A stretch of 64,000 bases of DNA. Origin: Janthinobacterium sp. 344. GTDB taxonomy: Bacteria; Pseudomonadota; Gammaproteobacteria; Burkholderiales; Burkholderiaceae_D. A model generated the notes under the pieces. That model ran no database searches, was not told where the DNA came from, and saw only the letters and a list, made by a program, of their open reading frames with translations. Position numbers and translations under genes: made by a program. This document shows positions 25,942-35,640 of this stretch, piece after piece (position 1 is the first letter of the stretch; every line of letters starts with the position of its first letter). The stretch covers positions 84,329 through 148,328 of the forward strand of contig NZ_FOKL01000002.1 in the NCBI RefSeq assembly GCF_900112025.1. Direction: 5' to 3'.

Positions 25942-26646
25942 TCAGTTGGAGTAATCGCGGGCACCGAAGATGGCGCTGCCCACGCGCACGATGGTGGCGC
26001 CTTCCAGCACGGCGGCGCGCAAGTCGGCCGACATGCCCATCGATAAAGTGTCGAGCGCCAGCCCGTCGGCGTTCAGCTGTTCATACAGCGCGCGCAATTG
26101 CGCAAATGCAGCACGCTGGCGTAGCAGTTCCGTTTCCGGTTCGGGAATCGCCATCAGGCCGCGCAGGCGCAGGCGCGGCAGCTGCGCCACGGCGCGCGCC
26201 AGTGCCGGCAGCTCGGCAGGCGTCACGCCGCTCTTGCTGGCCTCGCCGCTGATATTGACCTGCAGGCAGATATTCAAGTCCGGCAAGCCGGCGGGGCGCT
26301 GTTCGGACAGGCGCGCGGCGATCTTCTCGCGCTCGACCGTATGCACCCAGTCGAAGTGCTCGGCGATGGGCCGCGTCTTGTTGCTCTGGATGGGGCCGAT
26401 GAAATGCCAGGCCAGCGCGCCTTGCGGTAGCGCAAGCTGGACGGCGGCGATCTTGTCGAGCGCTTCCTGCAGATAATTTTCGCCAAACGCCGTCTGGCCC
26501 GCGCGCGCCGCCGCCAGCACGGCCTCCGCGCCGAAGGTTTTCGAGACGGCCAGCAGGGTCACGTCGGCGGGCGGGCGCCGCGCCTCCAGCGCCGCTTGCG
26601 CGATTGCCTCGCGCACGGCTTGCAAGTTCAGTTCGATTGTGGACAT
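25942..26646 (-). CDS. YggS/PLPBP family pyridoxal phosphate homeostasis protein
   Basis: A 234-residue single-domain alanine-racemase-fold protein. The PLP lysine is K36 in LLAVSKTFGAEAV. Other family motifs are FGENYLQEALDK, WHFIGPIQSNKTR, NISGEASKSGV, GLMAIPEPE and LSMGMSADLRAAVLEGATIVRVGSAIFG. It buffers PLP and affects amino-acid pools. Starts at 26646 (MSTIEL) and 26652 (MIM...) are both possible. It is divergent from pilT. Confidence 0.94.
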   Translation of the reverse strand: MSTIELNLQAVREAIAQAALEARRPPADVTLLAVSKTFGAEAVLAAARAGQTAFGENYLQEALDKIAAVQLALPQGALAWHFIGPIQSNKTRPIAEHFDWVHTVEREKIAARLSEQRPAGLPDLNICLQVNISGEASKSGVTPAELPALARAVAQLPRLRLRGLMAIPEPETELLRQRAAFAQLRALYEQLNADGLALDTLSMGMSADLRAAVLEGATIVRVGSAIFGARDYSN

Positions 26647-26716
26647 AATCATTTTCTAGTGGATACGGGGCACGGCCGCTTCAGGCAGCCCATCAATGCA
26701 GGCACAGGGATTATAA

Positions 26717-27760
26717 ATGGACATCTCCGAACTACTCGCTTTCTCCGTCAGCAACAAGGCTTCCGACTTGCACCTGTCTTCCGGCCTGCCGCCGATGATA
26801 CGCGTGCATGGCGACGTGCGCCGCCTGAACGTGGCGCCGCTCGAGCACAAGGAAGTGCACGGCATGATCTACGACATCATGAACGACAGCCAGCGCAAGG
26901 CGTATGAGGAAGCGCTGGAATGTGATTTTTCGTTCGAGATTCCCGGCCTGGCCCGCTTCCGCGTGAATGCCTACAACCAGGAACGCGGCGCCTCGGCCGT
27001 GCTGCGCACGATTCCCTCCAAGGTGCTGACCTTGGAAGACTTGAACGCCCCGCGCATCTTCGGCGAACTGGCCATGCGCCCGCGCGGCCTCGTGCTGGTG
27101 ACGGGACCCACGGGTTCCGGCAAGTCGACCACCCTGGCGGCCATGGTGAACCACGTCAACGAGCGCCTGAACCACCATATATTGACCATCGAAGACCCGA
27201 TCGAATTCGTGCATGAACCAAAGAAATGCCTGATCAACCAGCGCGAGGTGGGTTCGCACACGCATTCGTTCAGCAACGCGCTGCGCTCGGCCCTGCGCGA
27301 AGACCCGGACGTCATTCTGGTGGGCGAGTTGCGCGACCTGGAAACCATCCGCCTGGCGCTGACGGCGGCCGAGACGGGCCACCTGGTCTTCGGCACCCTG
27401 CACACCTCGTCGGCGGCGAAATCGATCGACCGCATCATCGATGTCTTTCCCGCCGAGGAAAAGGAAATGGTGCGCGCCATGCTGTCCGAATCCTTGCAAG
27501 CCGTCATTTCGCAAAACCTGCTGAAAACCAAGGACGGCAGCGGCCGCGTGGCCGCGCATGAAATCATGCTGGCCACGCCGGCCGTGCGCAACCTGATCCG
27601 CGAAGCGAAAGTGGCGCAGATGTATTCGGCCATCCAGACGGGCGCCAACGTGGGCATGCAGACCCTGGACCAGTGCCTGTCCGACCTGATGCGGCGCGGC
27701 ACGATCTCGGCGGAAACGGCCCGCTCGGCCGCCAAGTCGCCTGAAAATTTCCCTGGATAA
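26717..27760 (+). CDS. pilT: Type IV pilus retraction ATPase PilT
   Basis: A 347-residue secretion ATPase. Walker A GPTGSGKST lies at residues 130-138. The Asp box ILTIEDPIEFVH, the Walker B region REDPDVILVGELRD and the His box ETGHLVFGTLHTSSA are all present. PilT depolymerises type IV pili to power twitching and DNA uptake. The cytoplasmic hexamer acts with PilU, encoded three bases downstream. In this family yggS is usually divergently placed, as here. Confidence 0.97.
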   Translation: MDISELLAFSVSNKASDLHLSSGLPPMIRVHGDVRRLNVAPLEHKEVHGMIYDIMNDSQRKAYEEALECDFSFEIPGLARFRVNAYNQERGASAVLRTIPSKVLTLEDLNAPRIFGELAMRPRGLVLVTGPTGSGKSTTLAAMVNHVNERLNHHILTIEDPIEFVHEPKKCLINQREVGSHTHSFSNALRSALREDPDVILVGELRDLETIRLALTAAETGHLVFGTLHTSSAAKSIDRIIDVFPAEEKEMVRAMLSESLQAVISQNLLKTKDGSGRVAAHEIMLATPAVRNLIREAKVAQMYSAIQTGANVGMQTLDQCLSDLMRRGTISAETARSAAKSPENFPG

Positions 27761-27763
27761 ACC

Positions 27764-28903
27764 ATGCAAACGACGCACGAACACTACGACGCCATGCACG
27801 CGCTGCTGGCGCAGATGCGCGACCGGGGCGGCTCCGACCTGTTCATCACGGCCGGCTTTCCGCCCGCCATCAAGTTGGACGGCAAGCTGACGCCGCTGGC
27901 GGGCGGCCCGCTGGCCGCGCAGCAATCGGCCGGCTACGTGCGCGCCGTCATGAACGGGCGCCAGGCGGCCGAGTTCGAGGCCAGCCACGAAGCCAATTTC
28001 GCCATCAGTCCGGACGGCCTGGGACGCTTTCGCGTCTCCGCCTTCGTGCAGATGGGCCAGGCAGGCATGGTCTTGCGCACCATCAATACCAGCATCCCCA
28101 CCCTGGATGGGTTGGGCTTGCCTGCCATCCTGCAGGACGTGGTGATGAGCAAGCGGGGTCTCGTCATCATGGTGGGCGCCACGGGCTGCGGCAAGTCGAC
28201 CACCCTGGCCGCCATGGTGGGCCACCGCAACGCGCACAGCCATGGCCACATCATCACCATCGAAGACCCCGTGGAATTCATCCATCCGCACGGCAATTGC
28301 ATCGTCACCCAGCGCGAAGTGGGCGTCGATACGGACGACTGGAGCACGGCCCTGAAAAACACCCTGCGCCAGGCGCCGGACGTGATCCAGATCGGCGAGA
28401 TCCGCGACCGCGACACCATGGACCACGCCATCGCGTTTGCCGAGACAGGCCATCTGTGCCTGGCCACCTTGCACGCGAACAACGCCAACCAGGCGCTGGA
28501 CCGCATCATCAATTTCTTCCCCGAGGAGCGGCGCCAGCAACTGCTGATGGACCTGTCGCTCAATTTGAAGGGCATGATTTCGCAGCGGCTGATCCCCAAC
28601 AAGGAAGGAGGCGGACGCAAGGCGGCGCTGGAAATCCTGCTCAACTCGCCGCTGATGAGCGATTTGATCTTCAAGGGCCAGGTGCACGAGATCAAGGAAT
28701 TGATGAAAAAATCGCGCGAACTGGGCATGCAGACTTTCGACCAGGCCCTGTTCGACCTGCACGAGGCGGGTGCCATCAGCTATGAAGACGCCTTGCGCAA
28801 TGCGGACTCCGTCAACGACCTGCGCCTGAGTATCAAGCTCAATGGCAAGACGGCGCCGGAGGCGGCAGCGCCTGCGGGCGCCGTCAAGCTGGGGCTGCTC
28901 TGA
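27764..28903 (+). CDS. pilU: PilT-like retraction ATPase PilU
   Basis: A 379-residue paralogue of PilT. Walker A is GATGCGKST from residue 138, with the Asp box TIEDPVEFIHPHG, RQAPDVIQIGEIRDRDTM and the His box ETGHLCLATLHANNANQALDRI. The longer, less conserved C-terminus (NGKTAPEAAAPAGAVK) is typical of PilU, which supports PilT under load. The start is three bases after the pilT stop. Confidence 0.96.
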   Translation: MQTTHEHYDAMHALLAQMRDRGGSDLFITAGFPPAIKLDGKLTPLAGGPLAAQQSAGYVRAVMNGRQAAEFEASHEANFAISPDGLGRFRVSAFVQMGQAGMVLRTINTSIPTLDGLGLPAILQDVVMSKRGLVIMVGATGCGKSTTLAAMVGHRNAHSHGHIITIEDPVEFIHPHGNCIVTQREVGVDTDDWSTALKNTLRQAPDVIQIGEIRDRDTMDHAIAFAETGHLCLATLHANNANQALDRIINFFPEERRQQLLMDLSLNLKGMISQRLIPNKEGGGRKAALEILLNSPLMSDLIFKGQVHEIKELMKKSRELGMQTFDQALFDLHEAGAISYEDALRNADSVNDLRLSIKLNGKTAPEAAAPAGAVKLGLL

Positions 28904-28904
28904 C

Positions 28905-29399
28905 ATGGCCGGCATCCACGACTTGCAGGTCACGGCGCTCGATGGCACGCCCGTCGACCTGGCGCGCTACCGGGGCAAGGTGCTATTGATCGTCAACACG
29001 GCCAGCGCCTGCGGCTTCACGCCGCAATACGCGGGGCTCGAAACGCTGTACCGCCAGTTCCAGGATCAGGGCCTGGTGGTGCTGGGATTTCCCTGCAATC
29101 AGTTTCGCCAGCAGGAGCCCGGATCGAATGGGGAAATCAAAGCCTTTTGCGAAAAGAACTTTGGCGTGACGTTTCCCCTGTTTGCCAAAATCGACGTGAA
29201 TGGCCGCCATGCCCATCCTTTATTTGCCCGATTAAAACAGGCGGCGCCCGGTATTCTGGGCACGCAAGCCATTAAATGGAATTTCACGAAATTCCTGGTG
29301 CGCAAGGATGGCAGCGTCTATCGCCGCTATGCGACGGCCAGCAAACCGGCCGCCCTCGTCGCCGACATCGTCAAATTACTACAGGAATCAGCGGAATAG
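28905..29399 (+). CDS. Glutathione peroxidase-family thiol peroxidase
   Basis: A 164-residue peroxidase with Cys (C36) in place of selenocysteine in NTASACGFTPQY, plus the other two family motifs LGFPCNQFRQQEPG and WNFTKFLVRKDG. It reduces hydrogen and organic peroxides; bacterial members often use thioredoxin rather than glutathione. ATG 28905 is next to the pilU stop, so it is probably on the pilTU transcript. Confidence 0.94.
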   Translation: MAGIHDLQVTALDGTPVDLARYRGKVLLIVNTASACGFTPQYAGLETLYRQFQDQGLVVLGFPCNQFRQQEPGSNGEIKAFCEKNFGVTFPLFAKIDVNGRHAHPLFARLKQAAPGILGTQAIKWNFTKFLVRKDGSVYRRYATASKPAALVADIVKLLQESAE

Positions 29400-29536
29400 A
29401 CATTGATTTATGATAACAAATCGTAAAATCAAACAATCTGCATTTATTTCATGCCTGATATCAATATTGTGTTTCCAATAGCAAATTTCGGTGATAATGT
29501 TTGCACAATTATTCGCAGATATCGATCATAAAAACG

Positions 29537-31684
29537 ATGCCAGTCTTTGGGAAACTATTATCTACATGGTTGCGGATGGGCTGTTACTCACGCCTGTTCA
29601 TCCCTATTCTGTTGCTGATACTGTCCGTTTCCGCCATCCGTTATCACGCCTTGCTCGATACGGAAGCGGCGCTCGCCAATGCGCGCTACCGCAGCGATGC
29701 GCGCCAGCTCGACCTGTACCTGGCCAATACCGTGCTGCCGCTGGCCGTGCGCACCGACGTGGCATTGCAAGACAGCGTGCGCCAGGCACTGCGCAGCGCC
29801 CTGCCGCTGAACCGCAGCCTGGCCGCCATCCGCTGGGATAGCGCTTCCGAGCATATCGAAGTGCTAGCCGACAGCCTGGGCGCCGATGACACGGCGGCCG
29901 GCGCGCCGGCATGGTTTGCGCGCCTGGCCGGCATCACGGCCATCAGCAGTCGCCTGACCGTGGCGCTTCCCGGCGGCGGCGACGGCATCCTCGACCTGCG
30001 CTACGCGCCCGGCCGGCCAGTGGCGCAGGTGTGGCACAAGGTGCGCCAGCAGGCGCTCATCAGCGCCGTCAATATCCTCCTCATTTTTTTGCTGCTGGGC
30101 CTGATCCTGGCCTCGCACCGCAGGCTGCTGGCGCAGCTGGTCAAGGCCACCGACCGTTTCCGTGGCGGCGACTTCGCCGTGCGCCTGGCGACGGGCGCCA
30201 CGCCCGAGGCGCAAGCCGTGTCGCAGTCGTTCAACGGCATGGCCGGCGATATCGAGGAACTGCTGACCTCGCTAAAGACCAGCCAGCGCCAACTGGGCGA
30301 GCAGCTCAATGAAACCGTGCACATGCAGCAGGCGCTGCAAAAGCTGTCGTGGCAAAACTACAATGATGTGCTGACGGGCTTGCCCAACCGCGCCGCGCTG
30401 GCGGCCCGCTTCGAGCAGGAACTGTTCCTCGCGCGCGAACGCCAGCGCCTGATGGCCGTGTGCCTGTTCGACCTCGACCATTTCCAGGCCATCAACGACC
30501 GCTACGGCGCCGAGGCGGGCGATGAAATCCTCAAGCAGGTGGCCGGCCGCCTGCACGGGTTCGCGGGCCAGGTGCACTACGCGGCGCGCCTGGGCGGCGA
30601 TGAATTCGTCATGCTGCTGTGCGGCCAGGCCAGCATCGCCAGCATCGAGCAGAACATCACCCAGCTGATGGCCGAACTGAGCCGCCCCTACCAGTGCGAC
30701 CAGCAGGCGCTGCACATGACGGCCAGCGCCGGCATCGCCGTGTACGCGGGCAAGGACCTGAATACGGAAAGCCTGCTGCGCCACGCCGACCACGCCGTCT
30801 ACCAGGCGAAATTGACGGGGCGCAACCAGTACCATTTCTTCGACACCAACCTCGACGAGGAAGTGCGCACGCACCACAACCAGCGCACGGAAGTGCGGCA
30901 GGCGCTGATCAACGGCGAACTGCGGCTGTACTACCAGCCCAAGGTGAATATGCGCGCCGGCACGGTGGTGGGCATGGAAGCGCTGCTGCGCTGGCAGCAT
31001 CCGCGCCGCGGCGTGCTGGCGCCGGCACAGTTCCTGCCGCTGGTGGAGCAGACGGACCTGATCATCGATATCGGCGAATGGGTGCTGCGCCAGGCCCTGT
31101 GGCAGATGCAGCGCTGGGCGGCAAGCGGCAAGCACTGGGTGGTCAGCGTGAACATCGCGGCGCGCCACTTCCAGCAGCCCGATTTCGTCTCGCGCCTGAA
31201 AATCATCCTCGGCGAATTTCCCGGCGTGCGCGCCAGCATGCTGGAACTGGAAATCCTCGAATCGTCGGCCCTGCACGACATCGAACACGTGCGCCGCATC
31301 ATCCGCGCCTGCCAGGCGCTGGGCATCACCTTCGCGCTCGACGATTTCGGCACCGGCTATTCCTCAATGTCGTATCTGAAACGCCTGCCGGCGAATATCG
31401 TCAAGATCGACCAGAGCTTCGTGCGCAACATGCTCAACGACCGCGACGACCTGCATCTGGTGCGCGCCGTCATCGGCCTGGCCCGCTCATTTTCCCTGAC
31501 GGTGATCGCCGAAGGCGTGGAAAGCATCGACCACGGCGCGCGCCTGATCCAGCTGGGCTGCGACCTGGCGCAAGGCTACGGCATCGCCCGCCCCATGCCG
31601 GCCGACGCCGTGCTGGAATGGGCGGACCATTTCGTGCCGGCGCCGCAGTGGCGCATCGCCCAGTTCAGCGAAGTGCCTATTTAA
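29537..31684 (+). CDS. Membrane sensor with HAMP, GGDEF and EAL domains
   Basis: About 715 residues. TM1 near residues 18-36 and TM2 near 175-195 bracket a periplasmic sensor region. A HAMP segment follows, then a GGDEF domain with intact RLGGDEF (about 350-357), then an EAL domain with EALLRWQHP (about 480) and DDFGTGYSS (about 601). Both catalytic motifs look intact, so it may both make and degrade cyclic di-GMP. The RxxD inhibitory site before GGDEF is absent (GQVHYAAR). ATG 29537 is preferred to TTG 29501. The end overlaps glcF by eight bases, convergently. Confidence 0.92.
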   Translation: MPVFGKLLSTWLRMGCYSRLFIPILLLILSVSAIRYHALLDTEAALANARYRSDARQLDLYLANTVLPLAVRTDVALQDSVRQALRSALPLNRSLAAIRWDSASEHIEVLADSLGADDTAAGAPAWFARLAGITAISSRLTVALPGGGDGILDLRYAPGRPVAQVWHKVRQQALISAVNILLIFLLLGLILASHRRLLAQLVKATDRFRGGDFAVRLATGATPEAQAVSQSFNGMAGDIEELLTSLKTSQRQLGEQLNETVHMQQALQKLSWQNYNDVLTGLPNRAALAARFEQELFLARERQRLMAVCLFDLDHFQAINDRYGAEAGDEILKQVAGRLHGFAGQVHYAARLGGDEFVMLLCGQASIASIEQNITQLMAELSRPYQCDQQALHMTASAGIAVYAGKDLNTESLLRHADHAVYQAKLTGRNQYHFFDTNLDEEVRTHHNQRTEVRQALINGELRLYYQPKVNMRAGTVVGMEALLRWQHPRRGVLAPAQFLPLVEQTDLIIDIGEWVLRQALWQMQRWAASGKHWVVSVNIAARHFQQPDFVSRLKIILGEFPGVRASMLELEILESSALHDIEHVRRIIRACQALGITFALDDFGTGYSSMSYLKRLPANIVKIDQSFVRNMLNDRDDLHLVRAVIGLARSFSLTVIAEGVESIDHGARLIQLGCDLAQGYGIARPMPADAVLEWADHFVPAPQWRIAQFSEVPI

Positions 31685-32906
31685 CGGGCGTCAAGGCCGC
31701 GTCAATCAGCTCGATCCAGTGCCGCACGGGCGTCTCGGTGCCCGACTGCAGGTGCGTGAGGCAGCCGATGTTGGCCGACACGATCATCTCCGGCGCGCAC
31801 GCTTCCAGGTTCGCCACCTTGTTGTCGCGCAGCTGCTGCGACAGGGCCGGCTGCAGGATCGAATACGTGCCGGCCGATCCGCAGCACAAATGGCTGTCCG
31901 CGCACAGGCGCACGTCGACGCCGACGGCGCGCAGCACCTGCTCCACCTTGCCGCGGATCTGCTGGCCGTGCTGCAAGGTGCATGGCGGATGATATGCCAC
32001 TTTTTTCAGTATGCGCCCCTGCAGCAGCGCCACCAGTTCCGCCTCAAACGCCGGCATGATCTCGGACAAATCGCGCGTCAGTTCGGCGATGCGCCGCGCC
32101 TTGTCCGCATAGCTGGCGTCGTGCGCCAGCAAATGGCCGTATTCCTTGACGGTGGCGCCGCAGCCCGATGCCGTCATGACGATGGCTTCCGCGCTCTCCA
32201 CGTACGGCCACCAGGCGTCGATATTGCGGCGCATGTCGTCCAGCGCCGCCTCCTGGTCGTTCAGGTGATGGCGCAGCGCGCCGCAGCAGCCCGCCTTCGG
32301 CGCGACGATCAACTGCACGCCCAGGGCATCGAGCACGCGGGCCGTGGCCGCGTTGATGTTGGGCGACATGGCCGGCTGCACGCAGCCGTCGAGCAGCAGC
32401 ATCGTGCGCGCATGCTGGCGCGCGGGCCATGCGCCGGCTTGCGCGCCGGGCCGCAATTTGTCCTGCAAGCTTTTTGACAGCAAGGGCCGCAGCGCCTGGC
32501 CCGCCTTGTACACGGGCGTAAACAGCCAGCGGCGCGGCAACGCTTGCTTCAGGGCGAAGCGCAGCGCCCGCTCGCGCAAGGGCCGCTGCACGCGCTGTTC
32601 GACGACGTTGCGGCCGATGTCGACCAGGCGCCCGTACTGCACCCCGGAGGGACAGGTCGACTCGCAGTTGCGGCACGTCAGGCAGCGGTCCAGGTGCGTC
32701 TGCGTCTTGGCCGTGACGGGCGCGCCCTCCAATACCTGCTTGATCAGGTAGATGCGTCCGCGCGGGCCATCGAGTTCGTCGCCCAGCAGCTGATAGGTGG
32801 GACAGGTGGCCGTGCAAAAGCCGCAATGCACGCAGGCGCGCAGGATGGCTTCGGCTTCGTCGCCTGCCGGCGTATTCTTGATGAAATCGGCGAGATTGGT
32901 TTGCAT
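31677..32906 (-). CDS. glcF: Glycolate oxidase iron-sulfur subunit
   Basis: A 409-residue subunit with two 4Fe-4S cluster motifs: C25-C28-C31-C35 (CVHCGFCTATCP) and C75-C78-C81-C85 (CLTCRNCESTCP). Two CCG-type domains follow (GCCGALRHH and CCGSAGTYS). It passes electrons from the flavin subunits to the quinone pool. It is third in the glcD-glcE-glcF order, four bases after glcE. Confidence 0.95.
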   Translation of the reverse strand: MQTNLADFIKNTPAGDEAEAILRACVHCGFCTATCPTYQLLGDELDGPRGRIYLIKQVLEGAPVTAKTQTHLDRCLTCRNCESTCPSGVQYGRLVDIGRNVVEQRVQRPLRERALRFALKQALPRRWLFTPVYKAGQALRPLLSKSLQDKLRPGAQAGAWPARQHARTMLLLDGCVQPAMSPNINAATARVLDALGVQLIVAPKAGCCGALRHHLNDQEAALDDMRRNIDAWWPYVESAEAIVMTASGCGATVKEYGHLLAHDASYADKARRIAELTRDLSEIMPAFEAELVALLQGRILKKVAYHPPCTLQHGQQIRGKVEQVLRAVGVDVRLCADSHLCCGSAGTYSILQPALSQQLRDNKVANLEACAPEMIVSANIGCLTHLQSGTETPVRHWIELIDAALTPVK

Positions 32907-32910
32907 GCGC

Positions 32911-33981
32911 TCAAGTCATTCTGTGCGGGTTGAAGATGCCGGCCGGGTCGAAAGCCTGCCGCAGGCGCTGGTGGATTTTTTCAACAGCCGGCGCCAGCGG
33001 ATGGAACACGCCCACGGCCTTGTCGCCGCCACGGAACAGGGTGGCGTGGCCGCCAAGCGCCGCCACGGCCTGGCGGATGCGCCGGGCCTCGTCCGCATCC
33101 GCGTCGCCGTCGAGCTTGAGCCAGCGCTGCGCGCCGCCCCACTCGACCAGCTGGCGCCCCGGCAGGATGATGGCGCTGGCGTGCGGCGGCACGGAAAGCC
33201 GCCACAGGCTGCCGGGGCCGGCGAAAAAATCATGCGTCTGCTCGCGCAGCGCGGCCCAGAAGGCGGCCGCGTCCTGCGGCGCCAGCACCTCGCCACCGAG
33301 CGACTGCAGCGCCGCCGAAACGGCCGCGTCGGCGCCGGACAGGCGCACCGTCAGCACGCCGTCGTGCCAGCAGCTGGCGGACAGGGGCAGCGGCTTGCCG
33401 GCCCACTCATTGAGCAGGCGCAGGGCGGCGATTTCCGCGCACACCACGCGCAAGGTCGCTTCGCGCAGCGGCAGGGGCAGCACCTTGAGCGACACGTCCA
33501 GGATCAGGCCCAGGGTTCCCAGCGACCCGGCCAGCAGGCGCGAGACATCGTAGCCGGCCACGTTTTTCATCACCTGCCCGCCGAAGGCCAGGCGTTCGCC
33601 GCGGCCGTCCAGCAGCACGGCGCCCAGCACGAAGTCGCGCAGCGCCCCCGCGCTGGCGCGGCGCGGGCCGGACAGGGCGCAAGCGACGACGCCGCCCAGC
33701 GTGGCGCCAGGGCCGAAATGCGGCGGCTCGAAAGCCAGCATCTGGTTGCGCGCGGCCAGCGCCGCCTCGATCTCGGCCAGCGGCGTGCCGCAGCGCGCCG
33801 TGATCACCAGCTCCGTCGGTTCATAGTCGATGATGCCGGCATACGCGCGCGTATCGAGCACCTCGCCATCCCATTGCTGGCCGTACCAGTCCTTGCTGCC
33901 GCCGCCACGCAGGCGCAAGGGGCTGCCCGCCGCGCCGGCCGCCAGGATACGCTGTCTGAATTGTTCCACGATCGCTTGCAA
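32911..33981 (-). CDS. glcE: Glycolate oxidase FAD-binding subunit GlcE
   Basis: A 356-residue FAD-binding protein: LRLRGGGSKDWYG and YEPTELVITARCGTPLAEIEAAL, then GPGATLGGVVACALSGPRRASAGALRDFVLGAVL for the FAD site and PAGIFNPHRM at the end. It partners GlcD and GlcF in oxidising glycolate to glyoxylate. The start looks like TTG 33981 after a GGAGA. It lies 16 bases after glcD. Confidence 0.94.
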   Translation of the reverse strand: MQAIVEQFRQRILAAGAAGSPLRLRGGGSKDWYGQQWDGEVLDTRAYAGIIDYEPTELVITARCGTPLAEIEAALAARNQMLAFEPPHFGPGATLGGVVACALSGPRRASAGALRDFVLGAVLLDGRGERLAFGGQVMKNVAGYDVSRLLAGSLGTLGLILDVSLKVLPLPLREATLRVVCAEIAALRLLNEWAGKPLPLSASCWHDGVLTVRLSGADAAVSAALQSLGGEVLAPQDAAAFWAALREQTHDFFAGPGSLWRLSVPPHASAIILPGRQLVEWGGAQRWLKLDGDADADEARRIRQAVAALGGHATLFRGGDKAVGVFHPLAPAVEKIHQRLRQAFDPAGIFNPHRMT

Positions 33982-33997
33982 AAGAGTCTCCGGCAGA

Positions 33998-35488
33998 TTA
34001 AAAACGCGGCAGGTTGGCGAACGGCAGGCGCCCCGCCGTCACATGCATCTTGCCGAATTCGGCGCAGCGGTTCAAGGTGGGAATCGCCTTGTCCGGATTC
34101 AGCAAGGTGTGGGGATCGAAGGCGCGCTTGACGGCAAAGAAGGCATCGAGTTCGGCGCGCGTAAACTGCACGCACATGGAATTGATCTTTTCCATGCCCA
34201 CGCCGTGTTCACCCGTGATGGTGCCGCCGACAGCCACGCACAGGGCGAGAATGTCGGCGCCAAACGCCTCGGCGCGCTCGAATTGCTCCGGCACGTTGGC
34301 GTCAAATAAAATCAGGGGATGCAGGTTGCCGTCGCCCGCATGGAAGACGTTCGCACAGCGCAAGCCATAGGTTTTTTCCATGCCGGCGATGCCCGTCAGG
34401 ACTTCGGCCAGGCGCTTGCGCGGAATGGTGCCGTCCATGCAGTAGTAGTCGGGCGAGATGCGGCCCGCCGCGGGAAAGGCGTTCTTGCGGCCCGACCAGA
34501 ACTTCATGCGCTCCGCTTCCGACTGCGAGACGGCGATGGCGCTGGCGCCCGCCCCTTGCAGCACGGCCGTCATGCGAGCGATTTCCTCTTCCACTTCCTC
34601 GTGGGTGCCGTCCGCCTCGCACAGCAGGATGGCGGCCGCGTCGGTGTCATAGCCGGCCTTGACGAACGGTTCGACCATGCGCGACGAGGTCTGGTCCATC
34701 ATTTCCAGCCCCGCCGGGATGATGCCGGCGGCGATCACGTTGGCCACCGCATTGCCGCCCGTGACGACGTCGCCGAACGAGGCCATGATGACGCGTGCCG
34801 TGGCCGGTTTCGGGATCAGCTTGACCGTCACTTCCGTGACGATGCCCAGCATACCTTCGGAGCCGATGAAGACGGCCAGCAGGTCAAGGCCCGGCGAATC
34901 GAGCGCTTCGCCGCCCAGTTCCAGCACCTCGCCATCGATGGTGACGACGCGCACGCGCAGCACGTTGTGCACGGTGAGTCCGTATTTCAGGCAATGCACG
35001 CCGCCCGAGTTTTCCGCCACGTTGCCGCCGATGCTGCAGGCGATCTGCGAGGACGGGTCGGGCGCGTAATACAGCGCGTACGGCGCCGCCGCTTCCGAGA
35101 TGGCCAGGTTGCGCACGCCCGGCTGCACCACGGCCGTGCGCGCATACGCATCGAGGCGCACGATGCGGTTCAGGCGCGCCGTCGACAGCACCACGCCATC
35201 GGCGATCGGCAGGGCGCCGCCGGACAGGCCCGTGCCGGCGCCGCGCGGCACGATCGGCACGTTCAACGCGCGGCAGACGCCGAGGATGGCGATGACCTGT
35301 TCCTCCGTGTCGGGCAAAGTGACCACCATCGGCAGCTGGCGATAGGCGGCCAGCCCGTCGCATTCGTAGGGGCGCGTATCCTCGGCATCGGACAGCACGC
35401 AGCGGGCCGGCAGCACGGCCAGCAGGGCGGCGACGACGGCTTGCTGGCGCGCGGCGGTCAATCCGGGTTCAGGGGCGGCATTGAGCAT
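33998..35488 (-). CDS. glcD: Glycolate oxidase subunit GlcD (FAD-linked)
   Basis: A 496-residue flavoprotein dehydrogenase: VPRGAGTGLSGGALPIADGVVLS, QIACSIGGNVAENSGGVHCLKYG, FIGSEGMLGIVTEVTVKLIPKP and the C-terminal catalytic stretches NVFHAGDGNLHPLILFD and TGEHGVGMEK. This is the catalytic subunit of the glycolate/D-lactate-type oxidase. ATG 35488 (MLNAAPEPG) is chosen without a good SD sequence; the frame is open a little further upstream. Confidence 0.95.
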   Translation of the reverse strand: MLNAAPEPGLTAARQQAVVAALLAVLPARCVLSDAEDTRPYECDGLAAYRQLPMVVTLPDTEEQVIAILGVCRALNVPIVPRGAGTGLSGGALPIADGVVLSTARLNRIVRLDAYARTAVVQPGVRNLAISEAAAPYALYYAPDPSSQIACSIGGNVAENSGGVHCLKYGLTVHNVLRVRVVTIDGEVLELGGEALDSPGLDLLAVFIGSEGMLGIVTEVTVKLIPKPATARVIMASFGDVVTGGNAVANVIAAGIIPAGLEMMDQTSSRMVEPFVKAGYDTDAAAILLCEADGTHEEVEEEIARMTAVLQGAGASAIAVSQSEAERMKFWSGRKNAFPAAGRISPDYYCMDGTIPRKRLAEVLTGIAGMEKTYGLRCANVFHAGDGNLHPLILFDANVPEQFERAEAFGADILALCVAVGGTITGEHGVGMEKINSMCVQFTRAELDAFFAVKRAFDPHTLLNPDKAIPTLNRCAEFGKMHVTAGRLPFANLPRF

Positions 35489-35640
35489 AGGATGAAGTGG
35501 GCAAAGTGCATGGTCGTGCAAGGATTGTAAGCACAAAAGTGGCGCACACCGCATTTTTTGTCATCATGGGGGGCAAATCCGCGCCCGACTGGCGCACAGT
35601 GTCGTATGCTGCCCCATTCTTCTTTGACAGGATCAGCATC

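Noticed and set aside
26732..28948. Minus-strand frame of about 740 codons opposite pilT and pilU
   Set aside because: Both pil genes on plus have complete catalytic motifs; the opposite frame has none.
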